NCBI RefSeq assembly: GCF_021391395.1
Contig: NZ_CP090059.1
Span: forward strand, 3,829,001-3,893,000
DNA length: 64,000 bases
Direction: 5' to 3'
Origin: Sphingomonas cannabina
GTDB lineage: Bacteria; Pseudomonadota; Alphaproteobacteria; Sphingomonadales; Sphingomonadaceae
Shown here: positions 49,029 through 57,390 of the stretch, in pieces
How positions within the stretch are numbered: position 1 is the stretch's first letter
Layout of the letters: every line of letters starts with the position of its first letter
Translations under genes and position numbers: made by a program
Notes under the pieces: generated by a model
Database searches by the model: none
What the model saw: the letters and a program-made list of their open reading frames with translations, nothing else
Told to the model about the DNA's origin: nothing

Positions 49029-49748
49029 TTATTCGGCGTCGACCAGGACGATCTCGGCGTCCTCGATCGCGGTGATGGTGACGGTCTGGCCGCCCGACAG
49101 CGCCGCGCCGTCGCGGGCCTCGAAGCGGGTTCCCTCGATCTCGATCGCGCCCACGGCGGGGACGAGATAGGCATGGCGCCCCTCGCCGACGTTGTGGGTC
49201 ACGCTCTCGCCAGCCTTGAGCGTCGCGCCGAGCACGCGGGCATCGGCCCGGATCGGCAGCGCGCCCTCATCGTCGGCGAAGCCCGAAGCAAGCGTCACGA
49301 ACCGGCCGGAGCGATCGCCCTTGGGGAAAGGCTTGGCGCCCCAGGAGGGCTGGCCGCCCGCGCGCTTCGGCTCGATCCAGATCTGGAACAGCGTCGTCGT
49401 CTCGCCTTCCAGATTATATTCGGCATGGCGCACGCCCGTGCCCGCGCTCATCACCTGGACGTCGCCCGCGCCCGTGCGGCCCTGGTTGCCCATCGAATCC
49501 TGATGGGTGATCGCGCCTTTGCGGACATAGGTGATGATCTCCATGTCGCGATGCGGATGCGGCGGGAAGCCGGAGTTCGGGGCGATCTCGTCGTCGTTCC
49601 ATACGCGGATCGCGCCCCAGCTCTCGCGCTTGGGATCGTAATAATTGGCGAAGCTGAAGTGATGGCGGGCGTTGAGCCAACCATGGTCGGCATGACCCAG
49701 GCTGTCGAACGGACGCCGTTCGATCCTGGCCGCGGTGGTGGTGGTCAT
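49029..49748 (-). CDS. Pirin family protein
   Basis: A 239-residue bicupin. The metal-binding pattern of the N-terminal cupin is visible (FPPHPHRDMEIITYV, with His-His-His, and Glu in HAEYN). Also seen are GHADHGWLNARHHFSFANYY at the start and FQIWIEPKR. Bacterial pirins include quercetin dioxygenases and regulators of pyruvate metabolism; activity cannot be assigned. ATG 49748 is preferred to the in-frame ATG at 49856, which lies at the repeat element. It is divergent from the LysR gene at 49948. Confidence 0.93.
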   Translation of the reverse strand: MTTTTAARIERRPFDSLGHADHGWLNARHHFSFANYYDPKRESWGAIRVWNDDEIAPNSGFPPHPHRDMEIITYVRKGAITHQDSMGNQGRTGAGDVQVMSAGTGVRHAEYNLEGETTTLFQIWIEPKRAGGQPSWGAKPFPKGDRSGRFVTLASGFADDEGALPIRADARVLGATLKAGESVTHNVGEGRHAYLVPAVGAIEIEGTRFEARDGAALSGGQTVTITAIEDAEIVLVDAE

Positions 49749-49850
49749 CGCAAATCTCCCTTGGTTGCCGGCAAGATAGGCGAGGCCTGGATCGCGTAAA
49801 TGGAAACGTTGGAAACGGATTGTTTCCGCCCTGGGCAGAAGGTAGTGAAA

Positions 49851-49933
49851 CGTCATCCCGGACTTGATCCGGGATCCAGAGTCACAGGCGACCCGGCGTT
49901 TGACCCTGGATGCTGACTTTCGTCAGCATGACG
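49851..49933. repeat. Paired-hairpin dispersed repeat in a divergent promoter region
   Basis: It runs from CGTCATCCCGGACTTGATCC, through GGATGCTGACTTTCGTCAGC, to ATGACG. It fills much of the pirin-LysR intergenic region and ends one base before the ribosome-binding site AAAGGAG of the LysR gene, so it could influence that promoter or transcript. Confidence 0.75.
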
Positions 49934-49947
49934 AAAGGAGCCTGGCG

Positions 49948-50880
49948 ATGCGCCTTCCCGATTTCGAAGCCTGGGCGGTGTTCGCCTGTGTCGTCGAGCA
50001 CCGCTCGTTCAGCGCCGCGGCCGAGGCGATCGGCGTCAGCAAGGCGACCGTCTCCAAGGCGGTGGCGCGGCTGGAGGCGTCGCTCGGCACGACCTTGTTC
50101 CACCGCACCTCGCGCCGGCTGTCGCTGACCGAGAGCGGCAGGGCGCTCGCCGAACGCGCCCAGCGCATCCTCGCCGAGGCGCAGGCGGCCGAGGAGGCGG
50201 CGCACGATGCCGCCACCGCACCGGCCGGGCTGATCCGCGTGGCGGCGCCGCTGGCGTTCGGCATCCGCTATGTGGCCAAGGCGGTCGCCGATTTCCTCGC
50301 GGCCTATCCGGCGGTGGAGATCGATCTTCGCCTGTCCGACGCCAAGGTCGATATCGTCGCCGAGGGATTCGACATCGCGCTGCGCATCGCCGACCTGCCG
50401 GACAGTTCGCTACGCGCCCGCCGGCTGGCGCCGATCGCCGGACGGACGGTGGTGGCGCCCTCCTATCTCGAGAAGCACGGCACGCCGCGCCACCCGGCTG
50501 AGCTCGGCGAACATCTGTGCCTGCGCTATGCCAATCTCGCCCAGCCGAACCTGTGGCATTTCCGCAAGGCCGACGGCGAGGAAGCGGCGGTGCGCCCGCA
50601 CGGCCCCCTTCTCACCGACAGCGGCGACGCGATGCTGCCGACCCTGCGCGCGGGCCTCGGCATCGCGCGGCTACCGGATTTCATCGTCGACGAGGACCTT
50701 GCGCGCGGGACGCTGGTCGAGATCCTGCCGGACTGGGCGACGATGGGCATCGCGCTCCACCTGCTGACGCCGCCGAGCGCGCTTCGCCCGGCGCGCGTCG
50801 AGGCGCTGATCGAGCATTTCGCGACGGTGTTCAGGACATTGTGCGCCGCCCCGCTCAGCACCCCGCGACTCGCCGGTTAA
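49948..50880 (+). CDS. LysR-family transcriptional regulator
   Basis: A 310-residue LysR-type regulator. The winged HTH is FEAWAVFACVVEHRSFSAAA with GVSKATVSKAVARLEASLG and RTSRRLSLTESGRALAERA. The effector domain includes GLIRVAAPLAFGIRYVAKAV. ATG 49948 has AAGGAG eight bases upstream. It is divergent from the pirin-wrbA pair, which is its most likely target by the usual LysR arrangement. Confidence 0.93.
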   Translation: MRLPDFEAWAVFACVVEHRSFSAAAEAIGVSKATVSKAVARLEASLGTTLFHRTSRRLSLTESGRALAERAQRILAEAQAAEEAAHDAATAPAGLIRVAAPLAFGIRYVAKAVADFLAAYPAVEIDLRLSDAKVDIVAEGFDIALRIADLPDSSLRARRLAPIAGRTVVAPSYLEKHGTPRHPAELGEHLCLRYANLAQPNLWHFRKADGEEAAVRPHGPLLTDSGDAMLPTLRAGLGIARLPDFIVDEDLARGTLVEILPDWATMGIALHLLTPPSALRPARVEALIEHFATVFRTLCAAPLSTPRLAG

Positions 50881-50930
50881 CTCCGGTTAGGGGGAAATTA
50901 ACCTTTTGCCTTCAGACACGCTTAGGTTAA
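50875..50930 (+). promoter_or_regulatory. CtrA-type boxes upstream of ctrA
   Basis: TTAACC half-sites occur three times within 56 bases: GGTTAA at 50875-50880 (inverted), TTAACC at 50898-50903, and GGTTAA at 50925-50930 (inverted). TTAACC is the alphaproteobacterial CtrA half-site. The spacing and location right before ctrA fit autoregulation, as known in Caulobacter. The first copy overlaps the stop of the upstream LysR gene. Confidence 0.6.
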
Positions 50931-50993
50931 TGCTTCGCCTCAATGCGCAGCGGCCGAGGGGGGCCGTTGTCGTCCGGGCAAGGGGACCAACGG

Positions 50994-51707
50994 ATGCGCG
51001 TGCTGCTGATCGAAGACGAGCCGACGACCGCGAAGGCGATCGAGCTCATGCTCAACACCGAGGGCTTCAACGTCTACACGACCGATCTGGGCGAGGAAGG
51101 CTTGGATCTCGGCAAGCTCTACGACTACGACATCATCCTGCTCGACCTCAACCTGCCGGACATGCACGGCTATGACGTGCTCAAGAAGCTGCGCGTCGCG
51201 CGCGTGCAGACGCCGGTGCTGATCCTGTCGGGCGTCAGCGAGATGGACAGCAAGGTGCGCTCGTTCGGCTTCGGCGCCGACGACTATGTCACCAAGCCGT
51301 TCCACCGCGAGGAGCTGATCGCGCGCATCCATGCCGTGGTGCGCCGGTCGAAGGGCCATTCGCAGTCGGTGATCCGCACCGGCAAGCTGGCGGTGAACCT
51401 GGACGCCAAGACCGTCGAGGTCGACGGCGCCCGCGTGCACCTGACCGGCAAGGAATATGCGATGCTGGAGCTGCTGTCGCTCCGCAAGGGTACCACGCTG
51501 ACCAAGGAGATGTTCCTCAACCATCTCTACGGCGGCATGGACGAGCCGGAGCTCAAGATCATCGACGTCTTCATCTGCAAGCTGCGCAAGAAGCTCAGCA
51601 TGGCGACCGACGGCGAGAACTACATCGAGACCGTCTGGGGCCGCGGCTATGTGCTGCGCGATCCGGAGGATCAGGTGGTGGCGATGCCGGAAACGCAGGT
51701 CGCCTGA
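50994..51707 (+). CDS. ctrA: Cell-cycle master response regulator CtrA
   Basis: CtrA controls cell-cycle, motility and other genes in alphaproteobacteria. The 237-residue regulator begins [20 protein letters not shown]. It has phosphoacceptor Asp51 ([17 protein letters not shown]), [14 protein letters not shown], and an OmpR-type DNA-binding domain [20 protein letters not shown] with [11 protein letters not shown] and GRGYVLRDP. Asp51 is exactly the position of Caulobacter CtrA. ATG 50994 fits the family; an upstream ATG at 50943 is ignored. It has its own terminator. Confidence 0.96.
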   Translation: MRVLLIEDEPTTAKAIELMLNTEGFNVYTTDLGEEGLDLGKLYDYDIILLDLNLPDMHGYDVLKKLRVARVQTPVLILSGVSEMDSKVRSFGFGADDYVTKPFHREELIARIHAVVRRSKGHSQSVIRTGKLAVNLDAKTVEVDGARVHLTGKEYAMLELLSLRKGTTLTKEMFLNHLYGGMDEPELKIIDVFICKLRKKLSMATDGENYIETVWGRGYVLRDPEDQVVAMPETQVA

Positions 51708-51732
51708 TCGCATTCTCCGCAAGGAAGCTTCA

Positions 51733-51770
51733 AAAGGGTCGTCGCTTCTTCACCGAAGCGGCGGCCCTTT
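51733..51770 (+). terminator. Rho-independent terminator after ctrA
   Basis: AAAGGGTCGTCGCTTC (51733-51748) pairs with 51755-51770 through a 16-bp stem with two G-U pairs and a six-base loop. The right arm ends in a short T run (CCCTTTCCCGTTC). Confidence 0.85.
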
Positions 51771-51803
51771 CCCGTTCATGGCCGCTTCACCTCTGTCCGT
51801 CAT

Positions 51804-51823
51804 TTGATTACGACTGTAGTCAA
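51804..51823. promoter_or_regulatory. Dyad operator (TTGATTAC-N4-GTAGTCAA) before the acetamidase gene
   Basis: TTGATTAC at 51804-51811 and GTAGTCAA at 51816-51823 are complementary with one mismatch around GACT. The TAC-N4-GTA core resembles BlaI/MecI/CopY-type boxes. It abuts the ATG at 51824, which supports use of the later ATG at 51839. No such repressor gene is nearby, so the regulator is unknown. Confidence 0.45.
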
Positions 51824-51838
51824 ATGGGTAGAATAACG

Positions 51839-53125
51839 ATGCGCAATACGATCATCGCAATGCTGGCGGCGCTTCTCGTCCCGTCACCGGCGCTGGCCGA
51901 GAGCGAGCAATGGATCGTCGCCGTCGACCTGTGGGGAAACACCGCCTATTCGACGCTGACCATCGATCGCGACGGCGAGCGTATCTCGGGCAACCTTGAT
52001 GGCGATCGCGTCGAAGGGGCCGTATCGAAGCGTAAGCTGGAGTTCACGGCCGCCGACGCCAAAGGCGCCCCCTCGCGCTTCACGGCCACGCTTTCCGGCG
52101 ACCGGGCGAGCGGTGAGGCCGAGATGCCCGACACCAACGACGCCGCCCGCCGCGTCCGCCACGCCTTCATCGCACGCCGTATCCCCGATCGCCCCGCCGG
52201 CGGACCGCGCGTGATCGATTTCCGGCCGACCGACTTTTCCAACGCTTTCGACCCGCATCGCGCGCCGGTGACGACGATCTGGCCCGGCGACACCGTCCGC
52301 ACCTCGACCATCGACTCGGGCGGCGTCGACGCGGCTGGCGTCACCCGCGCGCTGTTCGGCAACCCGCAGACCGGCCCGTTCTTCGTTGCCGGCGCGGCGC
52401 CCGGCGACACGCTCGTCGTCACGATCAAGCGGCTGGCGCCCAACCGCGACTGGGCCGACAGTCTCGACGCGGTGGTCGGCCGCGCCGCCGGCCTTGCTCT
52501 GGCGAAGCAGCTCGACGGTCTCGGCAAGCCGGTCCGCTGGCGGCTCGATCGCACGCGCGGCACCGCCTCGCCGGAAGGCGCGGAAGGGGCGCTCAAAGAC
52601 TATGCCGTGCCGCTGCGCCCGATGCTCGGCGGCCTCGCCGTGGCGCCCGGCTTCGGATTCCAGCCGGTCTCGACCGGCGATACCGGCAATTTCGGCGGCA
52701 ACATGGACTTCAACGAGGTGGTCGAGGGCAACCGTGTCTACCTGCCGGTACAGCAACCGGGCGCGCTACTCTATCTCGGCGATGCCCACGCGCTGCAGGG
52801 CGACGGCGAGACCACGCAATACGCGCTCGAGACCTCGATGGACGTCGAATTCTCGGTCGATCTCGTCAAGGGCAAGCGGATCGCGATGCCGCGGGTCGAA
52901 TCGCCGACGGAGATCATGGTGCTGGGCCAGGCCGGTTCACTCGACGACGCGCTCAAAGCGGCGAACACCGGCATGATCGCATGGCTGCGCGCGGACTATG
53001 GCATGACGCTGTCGCAGGCGGCGCAGGTGATGGGCAGTGCGGCGAAGTTCTCGATCGCCAATCTCGCCGGACGCAGCGTGGGCGTTGCGGCGAAGCTCGA
53101 CAAGTCGCTGTTGCCACGGCGCTAG
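51839..53125 (+). CDS. Exported acetamidase/formamidase family protein
   Basis: A protein of about 428 residues with a signal peptide (MRNTIIAMLAALLVPSPALA). A unique N-terminal beta domain of about 100 residues follows (WIVAVDLWGNTAYSTLTIDR). The FmdA/AmdA amidase fold then has TIWPGDTVRTSTIDSGG, GPFFVAGAAPGDTLVVTIKR, STGDTGNFGGNMDFNEV and YLGDAHALQGDGE. FmdA-type enzymes hydrolyse short amides; exported forms with an extra domain are less studied. ATG 51839 avoids the operator dyad; ATG 51824 is possible. Its stop shares CTAG with the convergent PilZ gene stop. Confidence 0.9.
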   Translation: MRNTIIAMLAALLVPSPALAESEQWIVAVDLWGNTAYSTLTIDRDGERISGNLDGDRVEGAVSKRKLEFTAADAKGAPSRFTATLSGDRASGEAEMPDTNDAARRVRHAFIARRIPDRPAGGPRVIDFRPTDFSNAFDPHRAPVTTIWPGDTVRTSTIDSGGVDAAGVTRALFGNPQTGPFFVAGAAPGDTLVVTIKRLAPNRDWADSLDAVVGRAAGLALAKQLDGLGKPVRWRLDRTRGTASPEGAEGALKDYAVPLRPMLGGLAVAPGFGFQPVSTGDTGNFGGNMDFNEVVEGNRVYLPVQQPGALLYLGDAHALQGDGETTQYALETSMDVEFSVDLVKGKRIAMPRVESPTEIMVLGQAGSLDDALKAANTGMIAWLRADYGMTLSQAAQVMGSAAKFSIANLAGRSVGVAAKLDKSLLPRR

Positions 53126-53769
53126 CCTCGGTCCGTCCATGGGTACTCGGCCGCCCAGCGCGCGAGCGTCTCCAGCGCGAGCGGGCGGTCGAAGCGCACG
53201 CCCGCGCGGCGGCCGTCGCACCAGCGGACGACGCCTTCGAGGATCGGCAGGCCGGCGATACGGAGCACCACCGGGTCGTCGACCGCGGCCCATTCGGCGG
53301 CATCCACCTTGGCGCCGCCTTGCGAGATGTCGTGCACCAGCACCGGCCGATAGACGATTCCGCAGCGGATCAATGCCGGTGCGCCGACCGCCAGGCGTGG
53401 CTGGCGCGGCACCGGGCCGTCCGGCGGCTGGGCCGCGCCCGCGAGCAGCCGCTCGACGTCGATATGCTCAGTGAATTGAATGCCGGCATCCCCGCCCCGG
53501 ACCCAGCGAATGTGGCCGGGGATCGTCGGTCCCGCCTTGAGCTCGATCGCCACCTCCTCTCCCACCGCGATCGGCGCATAGAGGCGTGCCATTGCGCCAC
53601 CGGCCGAGATGTTGCGGATCAGGCAGAGCCCCTCGCGGCCGCCGCAGACGATGCGGGCGGCGCGGAATATGGTGGCATAGCGCTGGTCGGTGCGACGATC
53701 GCACAGCGCAGGCACGCGTCCGGGGCCGCTGAACAGCGCCACTCGACGGTCCTGGCGTAGCTCGTCCAT
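53122..53769 (-). CDS. Double PilZ-domain protein (copy 1)
   Basis: PilZ domains bind cyclic di-GMP. The 215-residue protein has two. The first (about 24-110) carries both boxes: Arg25/Arg26/Arg30 in DRRTDQR and NISAGG (53-58). The second (about 125-205) has DISQGG but no clear Arg box. Sequence order and length match the neighbouring protein at 53896-54537, so this is a tandem duplication. No effector domain is attached; such proteins act by protein-protein contact. The target process (motility, exopolysaccharide) is not deducible here. Confidence 0.88.
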   Translation of the reverse strand: MDELRQDRRVALFSGPGRVPALCDRRTDQRYATIFRAARIVCGGREGLCLIRNISAGGAMARLYAPIAVGEEVAIELKAGPTIPGHIRWVRGGDAGIQFTEHIDVERLLAGAAQPPDGPVPRQPRLAVGAPALIRCGIVYRPVLVHDISQGGAKVDAAEWAAVDDPVVLRIAGLPILEGVVRWCDGRRAGVRFDRPLALETLARWAAEYPWTDRG

Positions 53770-53895
53770 CCGCGAAGCCTTTCCCGTGGCTCCGCGCTGC
53801 CGGCGGTCAGCCGGAGCCTGGCTCGCAAAACTCGGTTTCGTATCCTGCCGGAACCTTAAGCAAGGCTCCGAAATCGCGCGATCCGCCGACGGCCG

Positions 53896-54537
53896 CTATT
53901 GCGAGCGTTCGGTCTCCGCCGCCCATTTCGCGAGCGTCTCGAGCGGAAGCGGCATCTCGAAGGCGACGCCGGCGTGCTCCTCGTCGCGCCAGCGGACGAT
54001 GCCCGTGAGCGGCGGCAGGCCAGCGACGCGGAACACCAGCTTCTGACCCTGTTCGGTGGTCGGCAGCGCGCGGAACTTGAGACCGCCCTGCGAGATGTCG
54101 CAGACCTGCACCGGATAGACGCGGACGCCGCTGCGCATCATCGCCGGCAGGCCCACGCCGAGCCGGGGTGCGCGCGGCTCGAACTGGCCGGCGACGTCGT
54201 CCTCACCGGCCAGGAAGCGCACGATCTCCAGCTTCTCGTCGAACTCGACGCCGGCGACCTCGCCGCGCGTCCAGCGGACGATGCCGCTGAGCTTGCGGCC
54301 CGACTTGAACTCGATGACCACTTCCTCGCCGACACGCGCCGGCGAGTAGAAATGGGCCATGACGCCGCCCGAGGAGATGTTGCGGATCACGCACAGCTCG
54401 TCGCCGTGCGTGCGCACCACCTTCGCCACGCGCAGCACGGTGACGTGCCGGCGATCGCCGCGCCGTTCCGGGGCGGACGCACCATGACCATCGACAGCAA
54501 TGCCGCCGGGCGCGCTGTTCCTCAGATTCTCGAACAC
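53896..54537 (-). CDS. Double PilZ-domain protein (copy 2)
   Basis: A 213-residue paralogue of the downstream gene. The first PilZ domain has the Arg box at 25-30 (ERRGDRR) and NISSGG (53-58). The second has VCDISQGGLKFRAL and ends GIVRWRDEEHAGVAFEMPLP, then LETLAKWAAE as in copy 1. The conserved boxes fall at identical residue numbers in both copies. It lies 127 bases upstream of copy 1, transcribed in the same direction. Confidence 0.88.
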   Translation of the reverse strand: MFENLRNSAPGGIAVDGHGASAPERRGDRRHVTVLRVAKVVRTHGDELCVIRNISSGGVMAHFYSPARVGEEVVIEFKSGRKLSGIVRWTRGEVAGVEFDEKLEIVRFLAGEDDVAGQFEPRAPRLGVGLPAMMRSGVRVYPVQVCDISQGGLKFRALPTTEQGQKLVFRVAGLPPLTGIVRWRDEEHAGVAFEMPLPLETLAKWAAETERSQ

Positions 54538-54672
54538 GGCCGATCCACGTGGTGACCGCGTACCCCGGGGGCCACCATTGGCTCCGGTTCGGACGCGATT
54601 ACCGCAAACAAATTTTGTCGGTGAAAGGTTAACGAAAAGTAAATTTCAGGCGAATCGCCCCCGGAAGTGGAA

Positions 54673-56364
54673 TCATTTCCGCTCCCACACCTTCTCCCCG
54701 CCGACCCAGGTTTCGAGCACCTTGATCGCGCGCAGCTCGGCGGGGCCGGCGAGCGTCGGATCGCGGTCGACGATGATGAAGTCGGCGCGCATTCCCGGTG
54801 CGAGCGTACCGAAGCGGTCCTCGGCGAAGCCGGCATAGGCCGCGTCGGAGGTGAACGCCTTCCACGCCGCCTCCCGGCTCAGCTTCTCCTCCGGACGCCA
54901 GCCGCCGGCCGGCTCGCCCTTGGCATCCTCCCGCGTGATCGCGACCGCCCAGCCGACGAAGGGATTGGGGCTCTCGACCGGATAGTCCGAACCGAACGCC
55001 AGCCGCGCGCCCGTCTTCTGGATCGAAGCCCAGGCATAGGCCCCGCCGAGCCGCTGCGGCCCCAGCCGCGTCTCGGCCATCCGCCAGTCGCTCGCCTCGT
55101 GCACCGGCTGCATCGAGGCGATGGTGCCGTGCTTGCCGAACTTGGGGAGGTCGAGCGGGTCGACGATCTGGGCATGCTCGATGCGCCAGCGGCGGTCGCC
55201 CTTGTAAGTGTTCGACAGCTCCTCGATCGCGTCGAGAACCTGTTGGTTGGCGCGGTCGCCGATCGCATGGACCGCAATCTGGAGGCCGTCCATCGCGCCG
55301 CGGCTCATCATGTTGAGCAGTTGGTCGTCCTTGAGGAAAGTGAGGCCGGTATTGCCCGGCGCGTCGGCATAGGGCGCCTTGAGCCACGCCCCGCGCGAGC
55401 CGAGCGCGCCGTCGGCATAGAGCTTGATCCCGCCCATCCGCAGCCGATCGCCGTAGAGCCAGGGCGTCGGCCCGGTGCCGCCGACCTTGAGTGCGGTCTC
55501 CACCCCGCTGCCGTAGGACATGATGCGGATGCGCAGATATCCGGCATCGCCCATGCGGCGATAGACCAGCCAGTCGTCCAGGCTGGTGCCCATGTCGGCG
55601 GTGGCAGTGATGCCGAGGCTGAGCAGCGCCTCCTGCGCCTTCAGGAACGCCATGTTGCGGTCGAGCGGGGTCGGCGGCGGCAGCTTGGCCTCGATCAGCG
55701 CCTTGGCAGCGTCGACGAACACGCCGGAGGGCTGGCCGTTCGGCAGCCGCTCGATCCTTCCGCCGGGCGGATTGGGGGTCTTGGCGGTGATGCCGGCCTC
55801 GCGCATCGCCGCGCCGTTCGCCCACCCGGCGTGACCGTCCGCGCGCTCCAGATACACCGGCTTGTCGGCGACCGCGGCGTCGAGATCGGCGGCAGTGGGG
55901 AAACGGCCGAGACCCCACACCTCCTGGTTCCAGCCGCCACCGACGATCCAGGCGCGCGTCGAATTGGCGGCGGCATAGGCGCGGACGCGCTGCTGCGCGT
56001 CGGCGAGCGAGGTCGAGCTGAACAGGTCGAGCTCCATCGCGCGCTTGCCGAGGTCCATGACATGGCCGTGCGCGTCGATCATGCCGGGGATGGCGACGCG
56101 GCCCTTCATGTCGGCGCGCCAGTCGAGCTTGTCGGGGCGCTTGTCGAACTTCTGGAGGAGCCGCACCACCTTGCCGTCGGGCGACATCAGAATGCCGGTG
56201 AAGCGGACCTGATGTCCGTCCTTGTCGAGCGTGACGCCGTCGACATTGTCGACCAGCGCGTCGGCATGGACCGGCGCTGCGGCGAGGAAGGAGAGAGCGG
56301 CAAGGAAGGACGCGCCCCATTTGCGCGATCCGGTCGAATGCACGAAGCGGCTGGAGACCTGCAT
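54673..56364 (-). CDS. Exported amidohydrolase (YtcJ/amidohydrolase_3 type)
   Basis: A 563-residue metal-dependent hydrolase with an N-terminal signal (WGASFLAALSFLAAAPVHA, then DA). Metal-binding signatures are IPGMIDAHGHVMDLGKRAME, ADMGTSLDDWLVYRR, ADGALGSRGAWLK, VHAIGDRANQQVLDAIEELS, EHAQIVDPLDLP and FGSDYPVESPNPF. The C-terminus re-enters the small beta domain (MRADFIIVDRDPTL). The substrate of this family is mostly unknown. ATG 56364 is chosen for the signal peptide; an in-frame ATG at 56463 would run into the divergent gene. Confidence 0.92.
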   Translation of the reverse strand: MQVSSRFVHSTGSRKWGASFLAALSFLAAAPVHADALVDNVDGVTLDKDGHQVRFTGILMSPDGKVVRLLQKFDKRPDKLDWRADMKGRVAIPGMIDAHGHVMDLGKRAMELDLFSSTSLADAQQRVRAYAAANSTRAWIVGGGWNQEVWGLGRFPTAADLDAAVADKPVYLERADGHAGWANGAAMREAGITAKTPNPPGGRIERLPNGQPSGVFVDAAKALIEAKLPPPTPLDRNMAFLKAQEALLSLGITATADMGTSLDDWLVYRRMGDAGYLRIRIMSYGSGVETALKVGGTGPTPWLYGDRLRMGGIKLYADGALGSRGAWLKAPYADAPGNTGLTFLKDDQLLNMMSRGAMDGLQIAVHAIGDRANQQVLDAIEELSNTYKGDRRWRIEHAQIVDPLDLPKFGKHGTIASMQPVHEASDWRMAETRLGPQRLGGAYAWASIQKTGARLAFGSDYPVESPNPFVGWAVAITREDAKGEPAGGWRPEEKLSREAAWKAFTSDAAYAGFAEDRFGTLAPGMRADFIIVDRDPTLAGPAELRAIKVLETWVGGEKVWERK

Positions 56365-56417
56365 GGCTCCGCCATATGGTGAAGCCGGCGATTTGGCGAG
56401 AGTTTGACGAGAGAGCG

Positions 56418-57260
56418 ATGCGAGCAACCCATTCGATGACCCTGATCCTGGCCGGATTGGCACTGACGGCGTGCGGCGGGAAAGCGCCTGCGGGCGGCAA
56501 TGCCGCGAGCGCGGAAAGTGTCGCGAATGTGGCCGCCACGCCCGCCAACGTCACAGCCGCGACGCCGGCTCCGACACCCACGCCGACCGCTGCGGCGAGC
56601 GAGACCACGCTCAAGACCGAGGATTACAGCTTCACCTACAGCTATCCCGCCGCCGCGGCGGCGATCGTGCCGCTCCGCCTATGGCTCGACAAGGATCGGG
56701 ACGAGCTTCGCACCACCCTCGCCAAGGACAGCGCCGACGCCCGCGAGCAGAGCAAGAGCGGCGATTTCAGTTTCAATCCCTATGATTCGAGCACCGAATG
56801 GAAGGTGGTGACCGAAACGCCGCGCCTGCTGAGCCTTTCGGCGGAGATCTACGAATTTTCCGGAGGCGCGCACGGCAATCCGGGCTTCCGCTCGTTGGTG
56901 TGGGACAAGACCGCCGACCGCCGCCTCGACCCGGCGGAGCTGTTCACCTCGAAGGCGGCGATCCAGACGGCGATCGGGAATGCCTTCTGCAGGCGGATCG
57001 ACGCCGAGCGCGCGAAGCGGCGCGGCGAAGCGGTGGATCGCTCCTCCGACGATCCGTTCAGCCAATGCCCCAGGGTCGAGGAGGCGACGCTGATCCTGGG
57101 ATCGACGAACCGGCAGACGGTCAACCGGATCGGCCTGCTGGTTGGCCCCTATGTCGCAGGGCCCTATGCCGAAGGATCGTACGACGTGACGCTGCCGGTC
57201 ACGCCGGCGCTGCTGCGTGCGGTGAAGCCGGAGTATCGGAGCGCCTTCGCGGCGCGGTAA
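56418..57260 (+). CDS. RsiV/DUF3298-like lipoprotein
   Basis: A 280-residue lipoprotein with lipobox LALTACGG near residue 20 and an Ala/Thr/Pro linker (TAATPAPTPTPTAAAS). A DUF4163/DUF3298 pair follows (FTYSYPAAAAAIVPLRLWLD, then SLSAEIYEFSGGAHGNPGFR and DKTADRRLDPAELFTSKAAI). RsiV-type proteins bind peptidoglycan or lysozyme-like ligands; here there is no sigma-factor partner, so only an envelope role can be inferred. It is divergent from the amidohydrolase with 53 bases between starts. Confidence 0.85.
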   Translation: MRATHSMTLILAGLALTACGGKAPAGGNAASAESVANVAATPANVTAATPAPTPTPTAAASETTLKTEDYSFTYSYPAAAAAIVPLRLWLDKDRDELRTTLAKDSADAREQSKSGDFSFNPYDSSTEWKVVTETPRLLSLSAEIYEFSGGAHGNPGFRSLVWDKTADRRLDPAELFTSKAAIQTAIGNAFCRRIDAERAKRRGEAVDRSSDDPFSQCPRVEEATLILGSTNRQTVNRIGLLVGPYVAGPYAEGSYDVTLPVTPALLRAVKPEYRSAFAAR

Positions 57261-57262
57261 GG

Positions 57263-57380
57263 GTCACCCCGGACTTGTTCCGGGGTCCACTGGGCGGTCA
57301 GATGCTGGCTTCGGTTCCAGCCGGGACCTCAACGCTGGTCCTTGCGGAACAGTGGATGCCGGAACAAGTCCGGCATGACG
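57263..57380. repeat. Paired-hairpin dispersed repeat (long centre)
   Basis: It starts GTCACCCCGGACTTGTTCCG and ends GGAACAAGTCCGGCATGACG, the inverted borders of the family. The centre contains a second inner palindrome (GGTTCCAGCCGGGACC). It separates the convergent RsiV-like and dehydrogenase genes. Confidence 0.8.
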
Positions 57381-57390
57381 GTTCCGTGCT

